Of a stretch of 45,577 bases of DNA, positions 6,713-16,078 are shown in pieces. This DNA comes from JAWXUC01 sp044432975 (GTDB taxonomy: Bacteria; Pseudomonadota; Alphaproteobacteria; RF32; CAG-239): NCBI GenBank assembly GCA_044432975.1, contig JAWXUC010000011.1, forward strand, positions 1 through 45,577, in the 5' to 3' direction. Below the pieces are notes generated by a model. The model saw only the letters and a program-made list of their open reading frames with translations. It did no database searches and had not been told where the DNA came from. Each line of letters starts with the position of its first letter. Position 1 is the first letter of the stretch. Made by a program: the position numbers and the translations under genes.

Positions 6713-8422
6713 TTATCTTCTGCCTTTTCTTTGCTTAACAGCTCTTGCTTGCTTAAATGCGTCTTCAAAAGGATTTTGTGGAACAGGTGTATTTTGCTTT
6801 TGTTTTTTTGCTTCTTTTTTATCGTTTTCAGAAACAGAGCAAAGTTCGTAAAGCTCTTCATTGTTGCCGTTTATCATAATATATTTCATGCAAATATTTG
6901 GATTGTTAGGGTCTTCTGAGCTGTTTTCTCTTTTAACTGCAATCCAAGTTTGAACACCTGCTTTGCCTTCAAATTCAACTCCGCCATCTGGAGTTAAATT
7001 AAGTTTTTGCAAGTTAGAAAAAAAGTAAGTGCTTTTGCCAGAAGGAGACATTCTTGCCATTATTTTAGAAGCTTCAGATCTTTGTTCTTTGTTGCCATGT
7101 ACAGACATATAAGTAATGTTATCATCATAAATTTCTGCAAGTTCAGATGTTTTTATGTGTCCGCTATCTTGCATTTTCTTTGTTTTTATTTTTCCTTTAA
7201 GGCTTTCTGTTCCGCTAGAGACAACAGTTGCCCCTTTAGCTAAAAGTTTGTTAACCATTTTAGGCCAATAAGCTCCAGAAATTTCAGGAATTTCACGTTG
7301 ACGCATTAAAAATAAAGAGTTTTTAGAAACCTCATGTGTATCAGATAATCCTAAAGCCATTTTTGCTGCAGAAGACATCCAAATATTATTTTCATGACCT
7401 TGGTTTTTTTCAAACTCCTCCATTCCTTGCGCAAATGCACCGCTACAAACAATATATTGTTCATTAGCAGGAACTTCTGATAAATAAGCTTGCTTAGAGC
7501 CACTAAATATAACGTCTTTAAAGTCTTTGTATCCACTTTTATACATATCTTTATATTCTTCACGAACACTTTTACCATCAAGTAGAATTTTTTTGCCCAA
7601 GCGCCTAGCTGCTTCAATATCGATGGCGATGTTTTCAATACTACCAGAAATAACAGGAGAAATTATAGTTTTTCCTTTGTTTTCTTTTATAACACTTAAA
7701 GTGTTTTGGACTGCTTCTTCAAATTCAACTCTAGGTGCGTTAGAAGTGTTTATAGATGTAACATCCATCAATGCATGAGTGATTAATTTTCTAGAAATAA
7801 GGTCTTTGTAAGGGCTTAAATCTGTTGTTTTTCCAACAGGGATGTCTTTGGTATAAAAGTCTCCATAATGCATAATTCCAATAGCATCTTCGCCTTTTTC
7901 ATTTTTTGCTAGGATGTGCATTCCTAAAGCCTCAAGGGCAGAGTGGGGAAGGCTAACAGCCTCTATTTCTATTTTATCTCCAAGATTAATTTTTGCCCCA
8001 TTATTAAAAGGTCTAATTTTTGGCGTTTCTAAATTGTTTTTATAAAAAAGTCTTTTTATTTTTGCGCCCGTAAATTCAGAAGCATACATAGGAGGCATTT
8101 CATAACCCATATTAGCCACTTCTGCAATTGCGCCAATATGGTCTTGGTGTCCATGAGTAAAGAAAACCCCGTCTAAAGTTTTTTTAGCAGGAGTTGTGTT
8201 ACCATTCTTGTCTGTTTTATCAAAATAATCTGTAATATCTGCAAATGTTTGTTGATATCCTGTGTCATAAGGAACAAATTTTGCTCCTAAATCTATCATA
8301 AATCTATATGTTTTGTCTTTTGTTTCAATTTCAACAACCTGACAACTTCCGCCAATTTTATCTTCATTATTTCCACCAAGCGATGTTATGTTGACAATAG
8401 GATATTTGTTTTTCTTAGACAT
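6713..8422 (-). CDS. rnj: Ribonuclease J-type metallo-beta-lactamase nuclease
   Basis: From the chosen start the protein has 569 residues. The metallo-beta-lactamase motif FFTHGHQDHIG (His90, His92, Asp94, His95) and a later MHYGDF segment supply metal ligands, followed by a beta-CASP region. This matches RNase J, which degrades and matures RNA and replaces RNase E in many alphaproteobacteria. The region after LPHSALEALG is divergent from textbook RNase J, so another RNase J-like subgroup is possible. The start MSKKNKYP is chosen because AAAGGAG lies six bases upstream; an in-frame extension of 16 residues has no support. The basic tail ends KQRKGRR. Confidence 0.85.
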   Translation of the reverse strand: MSKKNKYPIVNITSLGGNNEDKIGGSCQVVEIETKDKTYRFMIDLGAKFVPYDTGYQQTFADITDYFDKTDKNGNTTPAKKTLDGVFFTHGHQDHIGAIAEVANMGYEMPPMYASEFTGAKIKRLFYKNNLETPKIRPFNNGAKINLGDKIEIEAVSLPHSALEALGMHILAKNEKGEDAIGIMHYGDFYTKDIPVGKTTDLSPYKDLISRKLITHALMDVTSINTSNAPRVEFEEAVQNTLSVIKENKGKTIISPVISGSIENIAIDIEAARRLGKKILLDGKSVREEYKDMYKSGYKDFKDVIFSGSKQAYLSEVPANEQYIVCSGAFAQGMEEFEKNQGHENNIWMSSAAKMALGLSDTHEVSKNSLFLMRQREIPEISGAYWPKMVNKLLAKGATVVSSGTESLKGKIKTKKMQDSGHIKTSELAEIYDDNITYMSVHGNKEQRSEASKIMARMSPSGKSTYFFSNLQKLNLTPDGGVEFEGKAGVQTWIAVKRENSSEDPNNPNICMKYIMINGNNEELYELCSVSENDKKEAKKQKQNTPVPQNPFEDAFKQARAVKQRKGRR

Positions 8423-8521
8423 GACGACTCCTTTTATATGTGTTTGACAAAAAAATAACACAAAAAACATTTAAAAGCAACAATTATTTGTCTATATTTT
8501 TCGTAAAATGGTCTAAATTAC

Positions 8522-8550
8522 AAAAAAATATGCCGCATAAACGGCATATT
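8522..8550 (-). terminator. Intrinsic terminator of the DUF192 gene
   Basis: AATATGCCG and CGGCATATT form a 9-bp stem with a six-base loop. On the minus strand it is followed by a run of T, just after the DUF192 stop. Confidence 0.85.
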
Positions 8551-8568
8551 AAAAGTTTTAAGTTGTGT

Positions 8569-8988
8569 TTATTTTACAGTATCACCAATTTTAATATTGT
8601 GTTTTGCAACTTCTCCAGCGTTAACTTCTAGGCTAGAAGCAACTTTTTCTCTACAAATAATAAAATCTTCACTCATCGGAGTTGCGCTTTCTTTAATACA
8701 AACAATTTTGCCTTCAGGACTCATAAATAAAATATCAAGAGATATTTTTGTGTTTTTCATCCACATAACCGCGCCGTTAACTTCCTCAAATTCAAAAAAC
8801 ATTCCAGAATCAGTATTTAAAGTTTCTCTAAACATTAAACCTTTTTCAAGTTCTTCTTTTGTTTTTGCAATTTCTACATTGTATTTCACTTCTTTATCTT
8901 TAGTTTGAATTGTTATTTCTTTTTTAGGGTCTTCTTTTGCACAAGCAAAAATACATAATGTTAGTAAAACAGTTAAAAATTTTTTCAT
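8569..8988 (-). CDS. DUF192 family lipoprotein
   Basis: The 139-residue protein has a lipoprotein signal ending in IFAC (lipobox) and a DUF192 domain filling the rest. Visible family features are KTKEELEKGLMFRETL, GMFFEFE, VMWMKNTKISLDILFM, and the end segment LEVNAGEVAKHNIKIGD. DUF192 proteins are small secreted or periplasmic proteins of unknown biochemical role. AAGGAG precedes the start, and an intrinsic terminator follows. The gene is a likely monocistron, divergent from the OmpA-type lipoprotein gene. Confidence 0.9.
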   Translation of the reverse strand: MKKFLTVLLTLCIFACAKEDPKKEITIQTKDKEVKYNVEIAKTKEELEKGLMFRETLNTDSGMFFEFEEVNGAVMWMKNTKISLDILFMSPEGKIVCIKESATPMSEDFIICREKVASSLEVNAGEVAKHNIKIGDTVK

Positions 8989-9106
8989 TTTTTTTCTCCT
9001 TAAAGAAAATTATAATGAATTTTTTTTTATTTTAAAGTATTTTTATTCTTGTTTTATAATATTTATTGTTATAAGTTAAAAATAATTATAAAAAGAGGTT
9101 ATATAA

Positions 9107-9817
9107 ATGAAAAACGTTTTATTTTTATTGATTATTTTAATGTTAAATGCTTGTGCCAACGCACCCTTTCCAGAATTTGAAAATGACTCTTCTGTCCTTG
9201 CATCAGATTCTGAAAATGCGTCTTATGATGGTTTTGAAAAAATTAAAAAACAACCAGTAAAACCTGTTGTTGTTGAAGATAAAAAAACTCCTTCAAAAAA
9301 AGCTAAAAAAACAGTAGAAAAAAAAGTAAAAGTTGCTAAAGCTCCTGAAAAAGAAGAAAAAGCTCCTAAGGTTGTTGAAAAACCAAAAAAAGAAGCTGAA
9401 AAATCTTTGTCAGAAGTAAAAGAAGTTGTTAATCCTCAACCAGAAGAAGAGTACAAACCTTCAATAGAAGTGTTAAAAGAAATCTTTTATTTTAGAGATG
9501 GCTCATCTGCTTTAGAAGGCTATAATAAAGAAATTAAAGCTATTGCAAAATTTGTAAAAGAAAATAATGCAAAAGTAAAAATCTTAGGCCACGCTTCATC
9601 AAGAACCGCAAACGCAGATCCTATTACACATAAGATGGCAAACTTTACCGCTTCATTAAAAAGAGCTCAAAGTGTTGCTAATGCTTTAGAAAAATCTGGT
9701 GTTAAAAAAGATGTAATCATAGTAGAAGCTCTATCAGATTCTCGCCCAGCATATCTAGAAGTTATGCCAGAGGGCGAGCGCTTAAACAGAAGAGCCGAAA
9801 TTTATTTAATATATTAA
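9107..9817 (+). CDS. OmpA-type peptidoglycan-binding lipoprotein
   Basis: The 236-residue protein has a lipoprotein signal (MLNAC lipobox), a long Lys/Glu/Pro/Val-rich linker (about residues 45-115) and a C-terminal OmpA-like domain (about 125-236). The domain shows EIFYFRDGSSAL, the KVKILGHASSR strand and the ERLNRRAEIYLIY end. Such proteins sit in the outer membrane and hold peptidoglycan through DAP. The linker resembles that of TonB- or Pal-like proteins that span the periplasm. It is not Pal itself by context, because no tol genes are near. lysS follows after 19 bp, so co-transcription is likely. Confidence 0.88.
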   Translation: MKNVLFLLIILMLNACANAPFPEFENDSSVLASDSENASYDGFEKIKKQPVKPVVVEDKKTPSKKAKKTVEKKVKVAKAPEKEEKAPKVVEKPKKEAEKSLSEVKEVVNPQPEEEYKPSIEVLKEIFYFRDGSSALEGYNKEIKAIAKFVKENNAKVKILGHASSRTANADPITHKMANFTASLKRAQSVANALEKSGVKKDVIIVEALSDSRPAYLEVMPEGERLNRRAEIYLIY

Positions 9818-9836
9818 AAAAAGAAAGAAGACCAAA

Positions 9837-11306
9837 ATGACTGTAGAAACAAATATTCATAGAGAATCAAGACTTGCAAAATTAAACAACTTAAAAGAAA
9901 TGGGTTACAATCCATATCCATATAAATTTAGCCCAACTCATGTAGCTAAAGACTTGCAAGAAAAGTATAAAGATTTAGAATCTGGTGCAGATACAGAAGA
10001 TTTTGTTTGTGTTGCTGGTCGTGCTATGGCGGTTAGAAACTCAGGTATGTTTATTGACCTTAAAGATGAAAGTGGAAACATTCAAGTTTTTTGCCACAAA
10101 CACAATTTAGATGAAGAAAACCTTGCGGTATTAAAAAATCTAGACTTAGGAGATGTTGTTGGTGTAAGCGGAACAATTAGGCGCACCCCTAGAGGAGAGC
10201 TTTCTGTTAAGGCCACAAAATTTGACATTATTTCAAAATCATTACAACCATTGCCAGAAAAGTTTCATGGTTTAACAGATGTAGAAAGTCGTTATCGTCA
10301 ACGTTATGTTGATTTCATTATTAATGATGACGCAAAAGAAATATTTAGAAAACGTTGTCAAATAACATCATTAATTAGAAAATTCTTTGAAGAAAGAGGT
10401 TTCTTAGAAGTTGAAACACCTATTCTTCAACCAATTATGGGTGGTGCAAGCGCAAGACCATTTATTACTCATCACAATACTTTAGATATGGATTTATATT
10501 TGCGTGTTGCAACAGAATTATACTTAAAAAGATTAATCGTAGGTGGCTTTGATAGAGTTTTTGAAATTGGCAAAAACTTCAGAAACGAAGGTATTGATAA
10601 ATCTCATAATCCAGAATTTACAGCAATTGAAGCATATCAAGCTTATGCAGATTATTTTGACATGATGGACATGACAGAAGCCTTATTCAGATTTGTTGCT
10701 CAAGGTGTTTTAGGTACAACAACTTTTGAATATAATGGCACAACAATAGATTTATCTCAACCTTTTAGAAGAGCATCTATGATAGATTTAATTAAAGAAT
10801 ACGCTAATGTAGATTTCTTAACAACAAACACTGTAGAAGAAGCAAAAGCAATGGCAAAATCTGTTGGTGTAGATGCTGATGATTGCTTGGCATGGGGCAA
10901 CGTTGTTGCAGAAGTTTTTGACGCAAAAGTAGAACATCACTTAATTCAACCAACATGCGTTATGGATATGCCAAAAGAGGTTACTCCTTTAGCAAAAACT
11001 CATCGTAGCAATGATCGTCTTGTTGAACAGTTTGAAACATATATGTGTGGAATGGAAATCAACAACTGTTATTCAGAGCTTTCAAACCCTCTTGAACAAT
11101 TAGAACGTTTTGAAGATCAAGTTAAAGCTCGTGAAGCTGGTGATGATGAGGCTCAAATGTTGGATGATGACTTTGTTAATGCTCTTGAAAACGGATTCCC
11201 TCCATGCGGTGGTTTTGGTATGGGTATTGATAGACTAGCAATTTTATTATCTGGTGCAGAAACCATCAGAGATGTAATCGCCTTTCCAACACTTAGAAAA
11301 AAATGA
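9837..11306 (+). CDS. lysS: Lysyl-tRNA synthetase, class II
   Basis: The 489-residue protein has an N-terminal OB-fold anticodon-binding domain (about residues 55-155, with MFIDLKDESGNIQVF). A class II catalytic core follows, with motif 2 (FRNEGIDKSHNPEFTAIEAY) and motif 3 (GFGMGIDRLAILL). It charges tRNA-Lys in the cytoplasm. Length and motifs are normal. Only a weak AAGAAG is seen upstream, so translation may depend on the preceding lipoprotein gene. Its stop overlaps the next start by four bases (ATGA). Confidence 0.97.
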   Translation: MTVETNIHRESRLAKLNNLKEMGYNPYPYKFSPTHVAKDLQEKYKDLESGADTEDFVCVAGRAMAVRNSGMFIDLKDESGNIQVFCHKHNLDEENLAVLKNLDLGDVVGVSGTIRRTPRGELSVKATKFDIISKSLQPLPEKFHGLTDVESRYRQRYVDFIINDDAKEIFRKRCQITSLIRKFFEERGFLEVETPILQPIMGGASARPFITHHNTLDMDLYLRVATELYLKRLIVGGFDRVFEIGKNFRNEGIDKSHNPEFTAIEAYQAYADYFDMMDMTEALFRFVAQGVLGTTTFEYNGTTIDLSQPFRRASMIDLIKEYANVDFLTTNTVEEAKAMAKSVGVDADDCLAWGNVVAEVFDAKVEHHLIQPTCVMDMPKEVTPLAKTHRSNDRLVEQFETYMCGMEINNCYSELSNPLEQLERFEDQVKAREAGDDEAQMLDDDFVNALENGFPPCGGFGMGIDRLAILLSGAETIRDVIAFPTLRKK

Positions 11307-12256
11307 TAAAAAAAACACTCGCAGTCTTGTTTGCATTAGTTTTGTCTTATAGCTTGCTAGAAGGTATTAGCTATTTGCATGATAGCAACACAGAAAGTGA
11401 GTGTCAATCTCAAGAAGTTTTTCAAGAAAATAAAGATGTTTGTGCTTATATTCATAAGCCATATAAAAATATCGTTTTTGATTTTGTCTCAAAACATTTA
11501 ACAACAGATGTTGATATTAATGATGTTAAAGCAGAATATGCTATTATTGATGATATTCAAATTCCTACGCAGGAAGAAGTCGATGTTAAAGAAATAAAAA
11601 AAGAAGACATACATCCTAAAATTGCTATTGTTATAGATGATATGGGGATATCTAATAAAGGAACATTAAACATCTTATCTTTAGATGCCCCATTGACTCT
11701 GTCTTTTTTAACATATTCAAAAAAACTTCAAGAATATATTAACATGGCGAAAGATAAAAGCTTTGAGGTTATGGTTCATGTTCCCATGGAAGCTAAAACA
11801 AAGTTTAATGAAGCTCCAGACTTGTTAAGAGTTAGCGATAGCAATGAAAAAATAGCAAAAAACTTAAATAAAATGTTAGATAAGTTTAAAGACGTAAAAG
11901 CAATAAATAATCATACAGGAAGCCTTTTTACAGAGAACGAAGAGAAGATGAATGTTGTTATGACTGAGCTAAAAAAAAGAAATATGATGTTTTTAGATTC
12001 TAAAACATCTCCAAAATCTGTCGGTGAAAAAGTAGCAAAAAAACATGGCGTAAAATATTTAAGCAGAAACGTTTTTTTAGATAATGAAAACAAATTTGAA
12101 TATATTATGGGTCAAATAAAACAAACAGAAAAAATTGCAAAAAAATATGGCTTTGCAATTGCAATCTGCCACCCAAAAACTCAAACTTATGAAGCCTTAA
12201 AACACTGGATTGCAACTCAAACAGAATTTGAGGTTGTAAATTTAAAGGATATATAG
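11303..12256 (+). CDS. YibQ-type divergent polysaccharide deacetylase
   Basis: The 317-residue protein has an N-terminal membrane segment and a periplasmic domain of the YibQ (DUF610) family. Visible family features are KIAIVIDDMGIS (paired Asp), LSFLTYS, EVMVHVPMEAK, INNHTGSLFT, MFLDSKTSP, and AIAICHPKTQTYEAL. The fold is a NodB-like deacetylase whose substrate is unknown; in other proteobacteria the gene sits beside cell-division peptidase genes. Here it is coupled to lysS by an ATGA overlap and followed after 3 bp by another lipoprotein gene, forming one operon. Confidence 0.87.
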   Translation: MIKKTLAVLFALVLSYSLLEGISYLHDSNTESECQSQEVFQENKDVCAYIHKPYKNIVFDFVSKHLTTDVDINDVKAEYAIIDDIQIPTQEEVDVKEIKKEDIHPKIAIVIDDMGISNKGTLNILSLDAPLTLSFLTYSKKLQEYINMAKDKSFEVMVHVPMEAKTKFNEAPDLLRVSDSNEKIAKNLNKMLDKFKDVKAINNHTGSLFTENEEKMNVVMTELKKRNMMFLDSKTSPKSVGEKVAKKHGVKYLSRNVFLDNENKFEYIMGQIKQTEKIAKKYGFAIAICHPKTQTYEALKHWIATQTEFEVVNLKDI

Positions 12257-12259
12257 ACA

Positions 12260-12778
12260 ATGAAAAACGTTTTTAGCTTATTTATTTTTTGTTTTTTAAT
12301 CTCTTGTGTTTTGCCTCAATATCATAGCCAAAGCCAAAAACTTTTATTAAGTGATTATATTGATGTGTCTTCAAAGACCTTAACCCAAGTAAGACAAACA
12401 GAAATATTAATTGATGAAAAACCCATAAATCCCAAAGATATTGTTTATGAAAAAGGTGTATATGTTTTAAAAGTAGATAGAAGCCGTAAAGATAAAACAA
12501 TTGTAATAAAAGATGAATATGGTGATTCTCAAACTTTGCATTTGCAAAGCTTTGCCACAGATGAACTCTGGGCAAAAACTACAGGCTTTGAAGGCAAAGA
12601 TGTTTCTGCAGCATATTTATTTGCCCCAACCAACACAATAGTAAACTTCAAAGAAAATTCTTTAACAAAAGCAATCATATTCTCGCCATTCTCATTAGTT
12701 TTTGATGTTATAAATATCGTCATCCTAGGCCCTTCAACAGCAATAATAAACCCATGGTTTGAATATACAGAAAGATAA
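12260..12778 (+). CDS. Hypothetical lipoprotein
   Basis: The 172-residue protein has a lipoprotein signal ending in LISC, then a mostly beta-predicted soluble part. Near the end is a hydrophobic stretch (AIIFSPFSLVFDVINIVILG) that may contact the membrane. The architecture, with a C-terminal hydrophobic segment, resembles that of the lipoprotein at 153-563, but no shared motif is clear. It is the last gene of the OmpA-lysS-yibQ operon. I do not recognise the family. Confidence 0.75.
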   Translation: MKNVFSLFIFCFLISCVLPQYHSQSQKLLLSDYIDVSSKTLTQVRQTEILIDEKPINPKDIVYEKGVYVLKVDRSRKDKTIVIKDEYGDSQTLHLQSFATDELWAKTTGFEGKDVSAAYLFAPTNTIVNFKENSLTKAIIFSPFSLVFDVINIVILGPSTAIINPWFEYTER

Positions 12779-12791
12779 TTCCCATAAAAAA

Positions 12792-12829
12792 GTCATCGCG
12801 CCCATAAAATACTTTATGGGCTAAGCGAC
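12792..12829 (+). terminator. Hairpin after the lysS operon
   Basis: GCCCATAAA and TTTATGGGC form a 9-bp stem with a four-base loop, extended outward by GTC/GAC. No clean T run follows, so its role as a terminator is uncertain. Confidence 0.45.
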
Positions 12830-12919
12830 CTTCAAATTTTGATTTTTCATTCACAAACATCATCTTCAAAAGTCATTTTGATTTTTTAAAGATTTTTTCT
12901 CCATTGTTGTTTTCCTATA

Positions 12920-13066
12920 TAGCAAACGCAAAATTATTTGATACATATCTTTTGTAGGGAACAGTCTTGACTGTTCCTTGTCTAATATGGCTAATTTCAA
13001 AGGAATGGTCAAGACCATTTCCTACAAATTATTATAAAACACAATCATTTATTTTTGCTTTAGCTA
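12920..13066 (-). mobile_element. Correia-like MITE, copy C1
   Basis: This 147-bp element starts TAGCAAACGCAAAATT and ends in the reverse complement of TAGCTAAAGCAAAAATAAAT, which gives imperfect terminal inverted repeats. It is flanked by TA on both sides (12918-12919 and 13067-13068). It is nearly identical, in inverted orientation, to copy C2 at 37651-37798. Inside is a REP pair (12953-13027), TGTAGGGAACAGTC and its mirror, separated by a conserved spacer. It encodes no protein. The TA duplication points to an IS630/Tc1-mariner-type transposase acting in trans. Confidence 0.85.
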
Positions 13067-13111
13067 TAATTGTTAAAAGCTCTAATATATATTTAAATCA
13101 ATTTTGTAAAG

Positions 13112-13160
13112 AAAAAAGCGTTGAACAAACCATATAATAAGATTTGTTCAACGCTTTTTT
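13112..13160. terminator. Bidirectional intrinsic terminator
   Basis: An 18-bp stem (AAAAAAGCGTTGAACAAA with its exact complement at 13143-13160) encloses a 13-base loop and has a T run on either strand. It abuts the stop of the minus-strand gene at 13160 and also faces the lysS operon. Confidence 0.9.
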
Positions 13161-13450
13161 TAGCTTCTAAAGTTTCTAATTTCTTCCATTAATTGAAAAT
13201 TGCACTCTTTGATAGATTCTTTATGAGGGCAACCATCTGGTATATTGCTCCACTCTTGGTTCTCTTTCTGTAAAAAGTTTACAGCTTCTCGTATTTGAAC
13301 GGTCTTGTTAATAAACATAATCAGCGACTGCTTTTTATTATATTCAATAGCACATTCATTTTTTAAGTAGCGTATTCTTCCATAAAAAAATATAACAACA
13401 ATTGCGAGAATGCAGCCAAAAATAATCAGCTCAGCGATAAAATTTCCCAT
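13160..13450 (-). CDS. Small membrane protein, unknown
   Basis: The 96-residue protein has one N-terminal transmembrane helix (about residues 5-24) and a mainly helical soluble tail containing two Cys (PDGCPHK, KECNF). The topology suggests a single-pass protein with a cytoplasmic or periplasmic tail. No strong Shine-Dalgarno is visible before the ATG. The perfect terminator touching its stop codon supports a real gene. I do not recognise the family. Confidence 0.6.
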   Translation of the reverse strand: MGNFIAELIIFGCILAIVVIFFYGRIRYLKNECAIEYNKKQSLIMFINKTVQIREAVNFLQKENQEWSNIPDGCPHKESIKECNFQLMEEIRNFRS

Positions 13451-13565
13451 AGTCTTCGACGTTTTATTAGTTAATAATGATTTATATACCCGTTTTTATA
13501 GTTCTTTTTTGTCAAGAGTCAATACAAAAAAGAGGGGATTGCTAGAAGTTACTCAAAAATTTAAT

Positions 13566-13673
13566 CCCCTCACCCTAACCCTCTCCCCTTAAAAGGGGAG
13601 AGGGAATTTTTTGTAATGCTTTATCTCCTAATGTTCCCTCTCCCGCTTGCGGGGGAGGGTTAGGGTGGGGGTG
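13566..13673. repeat. Long inverted REP-type repeat
   Basis: CCCTCACCCTAACCCTCTCC on the left is mirrored by a GGGGGAGGGTTAGGGTGGGG arm on the right, with smaller hairpins inside. This CCCTAACCCTCTCCCC unit is a repeat type seen in many bacterial genomes. It lies downstream of pheT and could end its transcription. Confidence 0.8.
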
Positions 13674-13696
13674 ATAAAAATCAATCCTTATTTAAT

Positions 13697-16078
13697 TTAA
13701 CTACCATCCCTTAAAACGCCGCCAGTCTTCTTAGCAACCTCGCTAGATACCTTAAATATTAAATCTTCAATATCTTTATCAGTCAAAGTTGCATCAACTG
13801 GCTGAAGTTTTAATGCTAATGCTACAGATTTTTTGCCATCTTCAACACCAGTACCTTCAAACACATCAAAAACTCTTACGTCTGTAATTAATTTTTTATC
13901 TGCATTTTTAACAGAAACCATTAAGTCAATCGCTTTAACATTTTTATTAACAATAAACGCCAAGTCTTTCATAACAGGTTGCAAAGTAAACGATTCTAAT
14001 TTTTTCTTGCCACCTTTAGCTTGAGGAATGTTCTCTAAATAAACTTCAAAACAGCAAACATTTTGTTTAATTCCAAGTTGCTTTAAGATAGTAGGGTGAA
14101 TGTCGCCAAAATAAGCAATAACATTTTTACCAAGCTTAATAGCACCACTTCTGTTTGGGTGATAATATGATGGAGCTTCTGCTACAATTTGAGCAGTTTC
14201 TTTCAAACCAACATTAACCGCACCAATAACATCTAACGCATCTTTTTTAACATCAAACACATCAAAACTTCTAGGTTTTTCTGCCCAGTGTTTTGCACTT
14301 GTTGAGCCAGTACGCAAACCAGTTGCCACAACTTTTTGCTCTTTAGGGTTTGGTCCAAAAAACTCTGGTCCAACTTCAAAAATGCAAACATCATTATAGC
14401 TTTTTGCCATGTTGCCTTTTGCACCTTGCAATAAGTTAGGAATAATAGATGGCCTCATTTCATCTAAATCTGCAGAAATAGGGTTAATAAGCATAACAGG
14501 TTCTTGATCTTTTCTAAAATCTTGAGAAACTTTTGAGTTGCCAAAAGAGAATGTAACAGTCTCAAACAATCCTTTAGCTGCCAAAGTCTTCTTAACTTCT
14601 AAAGTATGTTTTTGCAACTCTGTTAAAGGCGCAACATTTGGCACAACAGGTAGTGGAGTCATAGGCACGCTGTCTAAACCAACCATACGCAAAACTTCTT
14701 CAACAAGGTCTGCTTCGCACTCAATATCACCACGCCAAGAAGGGGTTGTTGCTTCAAATTTATCACCTAAGTCTTTAACCTCAAAACCTAAAGTTTCTAG
14801 AATTTCTTTTTGCTTAGCTGCTTCAACATCCAAACCAATAAAGTTTTTAATTCTGTCTTTGCGTAAAGTTGCAACAGCACCTTTGGCATCATTAGAACCT
14901 GCAATAAACAAGTCAGAAGCCTGTCCGCCGCAAATTTCTAAAATTAAAGATGTTGCATAGTTTGATACTTCACTAGCATTTGTCTTATCAACAAAACGCT
15001 CATATCTATAACGAGAGTCAGATTCAATTCCAAACTTTCTCCCAGTTCTTGCAATATTTTCCGCATCAAAAACAGCCGATTCTAAAAAGATGTTTTGAGT
15101 GCTTGCAGAACAACCTTTAGAAAGTCCGCCCATAATACCAGCCAAACATTGGATTCCTTCATCATCACAAATACCTAAACATTTATCATCAAGAGCATAT
15201 TCTTTTTCATCTAAAGCTATAAATTTTTCCCCTTGAGAAGCTAAGCGAACATTAATGTTGCCTTTTAACTTATCTGCATCAAAAGCGTGCATTGGGTGAG
15301 CCAAATCAAAGTTGATAAAGTTTGTAATATCAACTAATGGAGAAATCGGACGTAATCCAATAGAAGTCAAGCGTTGACGCAACCACTCTGGGCTTTGCTT
15401 TGTGTTATCAACATTTTTAATCACTCTACCAACGTATAAAGAGCAAGCTTTTAAGTCATCTATTTTAATACTAACAGGACAAGCACCATTAGTTGCGATA
15501 GTTGGAACGTTTAATGGTTTTAATGTGCCGATTCCAGCAGCAGCTAAGTCTCTGGCAATGCCACGCACGCCCAAACATTCTGCACGATTTGGAGTAACGT
15601 TAATTTCAAAAACAACATCTACATCAAAAGCAGTTTCTGCTCCTGCACCAATAACAGCATCTGCAGGGAGTTCTATAATTCCGTCATGATTATCAGAAAG
15701 CAACAACTCTTTTTCAGAACACATCATGCCAAAGCTTTCAATGTCTCTAATTTTGCCAACTTTCAAAGCTTCATTATAAAGTGGAATAATATCTCCAGCT
15801 TTTGCAAATACGCCTTTTAATCCAGCTGCAGCATTTGGAGCGCCACAAACAACTTGATAATTATCTGTGCCGTCAAACACGTTTAATAGTTTTAATCTAT
15901 CAGCATTGGGGTGTTTCTCAGCGGTTGTAATTTGAGCAATTTTAAAACCTTTTAAATTGTCGGCAGGGTTGATAATTTCTTCAACTTCCAAACCGATTCT
16001 ATCTAAAGTGTCAGCAATTTCTTTCACATCTGCAGATGTTTCTAAATGTGATTTTAACCAGTTTAAACTAAATTTCAT
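13697..16078 (-). CDS. pheT: Phenylalanyl-tRNA synthetase beta subunit
   Basis: The 793-residue protein has the full bacterial domain set: an EMAP-like tRNA-binding domain (about residues 40-150, with AEKHPNADRLKLLNV), B3/B4 editing domain, B5 domain, catalytic-like core and the C-terminal FDX anticodon-binding domain (about 700-790, with VMKDLAFIV). It forms the alpha2-beta2 enzyme with PheS and edits mischarged Tyr-tRNA. The ATG overlaps the pheS stop by four bases, so the subunits are translationally coupled. Confidence 0.97.
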   Translation of the reverse strand: MKFSLNWLKSHLETSADVKEIADTLDRIGLEVEEIINPADNLKGFKIAQITTAEKHPNADRLKLLNVFDGTDNYQVVCGAPNAAAGLKGVFAKAGDIIPLYNEALKVGKIRDIESFGMMCSEKELLLSDNHDGIIELPADAVIGAGAETAFDVDVVFEINVTPNRAECLGVRGIARDLAAAGIGTLKPLNVPTIATNGACPVSIKIDDLKACSLYVGRVIKNVDNTKQSPEWLRQRLTSIGLRPISPLVDITNFINFDLAHPMHAFDADKLKGNINVRLASQGEKFIALDEKEYALDDKCLGICDDEGIQCLAGIMGGLSKGCSASTQNIFLESAVFDAENIARTGRKFGIESDSRYRYERFVDKTNASEVSNYATSLILEICGGQASDLFIAGSNDAKGAVATLRKDRIKNFIGLDVEAAKQKEILETLGFEVKDLGDKFEATTPSWRGDIECEADLVEEVLRMVGLDSVPMTPLPVVPNVAPLTELQKHTLEVKKTLAAKGLFETVTFSFGNSKVSQDFRKDQEPVMLINPISADLDEMRPSIIPNLLQGAKGNMAKSYNDVCIFEVGPEFFGPNPKEQKVVATGLRTGSTSAKHWAEKPRSFDVFDVKKDALDVIGAVNVGLKETAQIVAEAPSYYHPNRSGAIKLGKNVIAYFGDIHPTILKQLGIKQNVCCFEVYLENIPQAKGGKKKLESFTLQPVMKDLAFIVNKNVKAIDLMVSVKNADKKLITDVRVFDVFEGTGVEDGKKSVALALKLQPVDATLTDKDIEDLIFKVSSEVAKKTGGVLRDGS

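Noticed and set aside
8423..8470. Longer N-terminus of the RNase J protein
   Set aside because: The extra 16 residues are hydrophobic and lie upstream of the good AAAGGAG used by the ATG at 8422.
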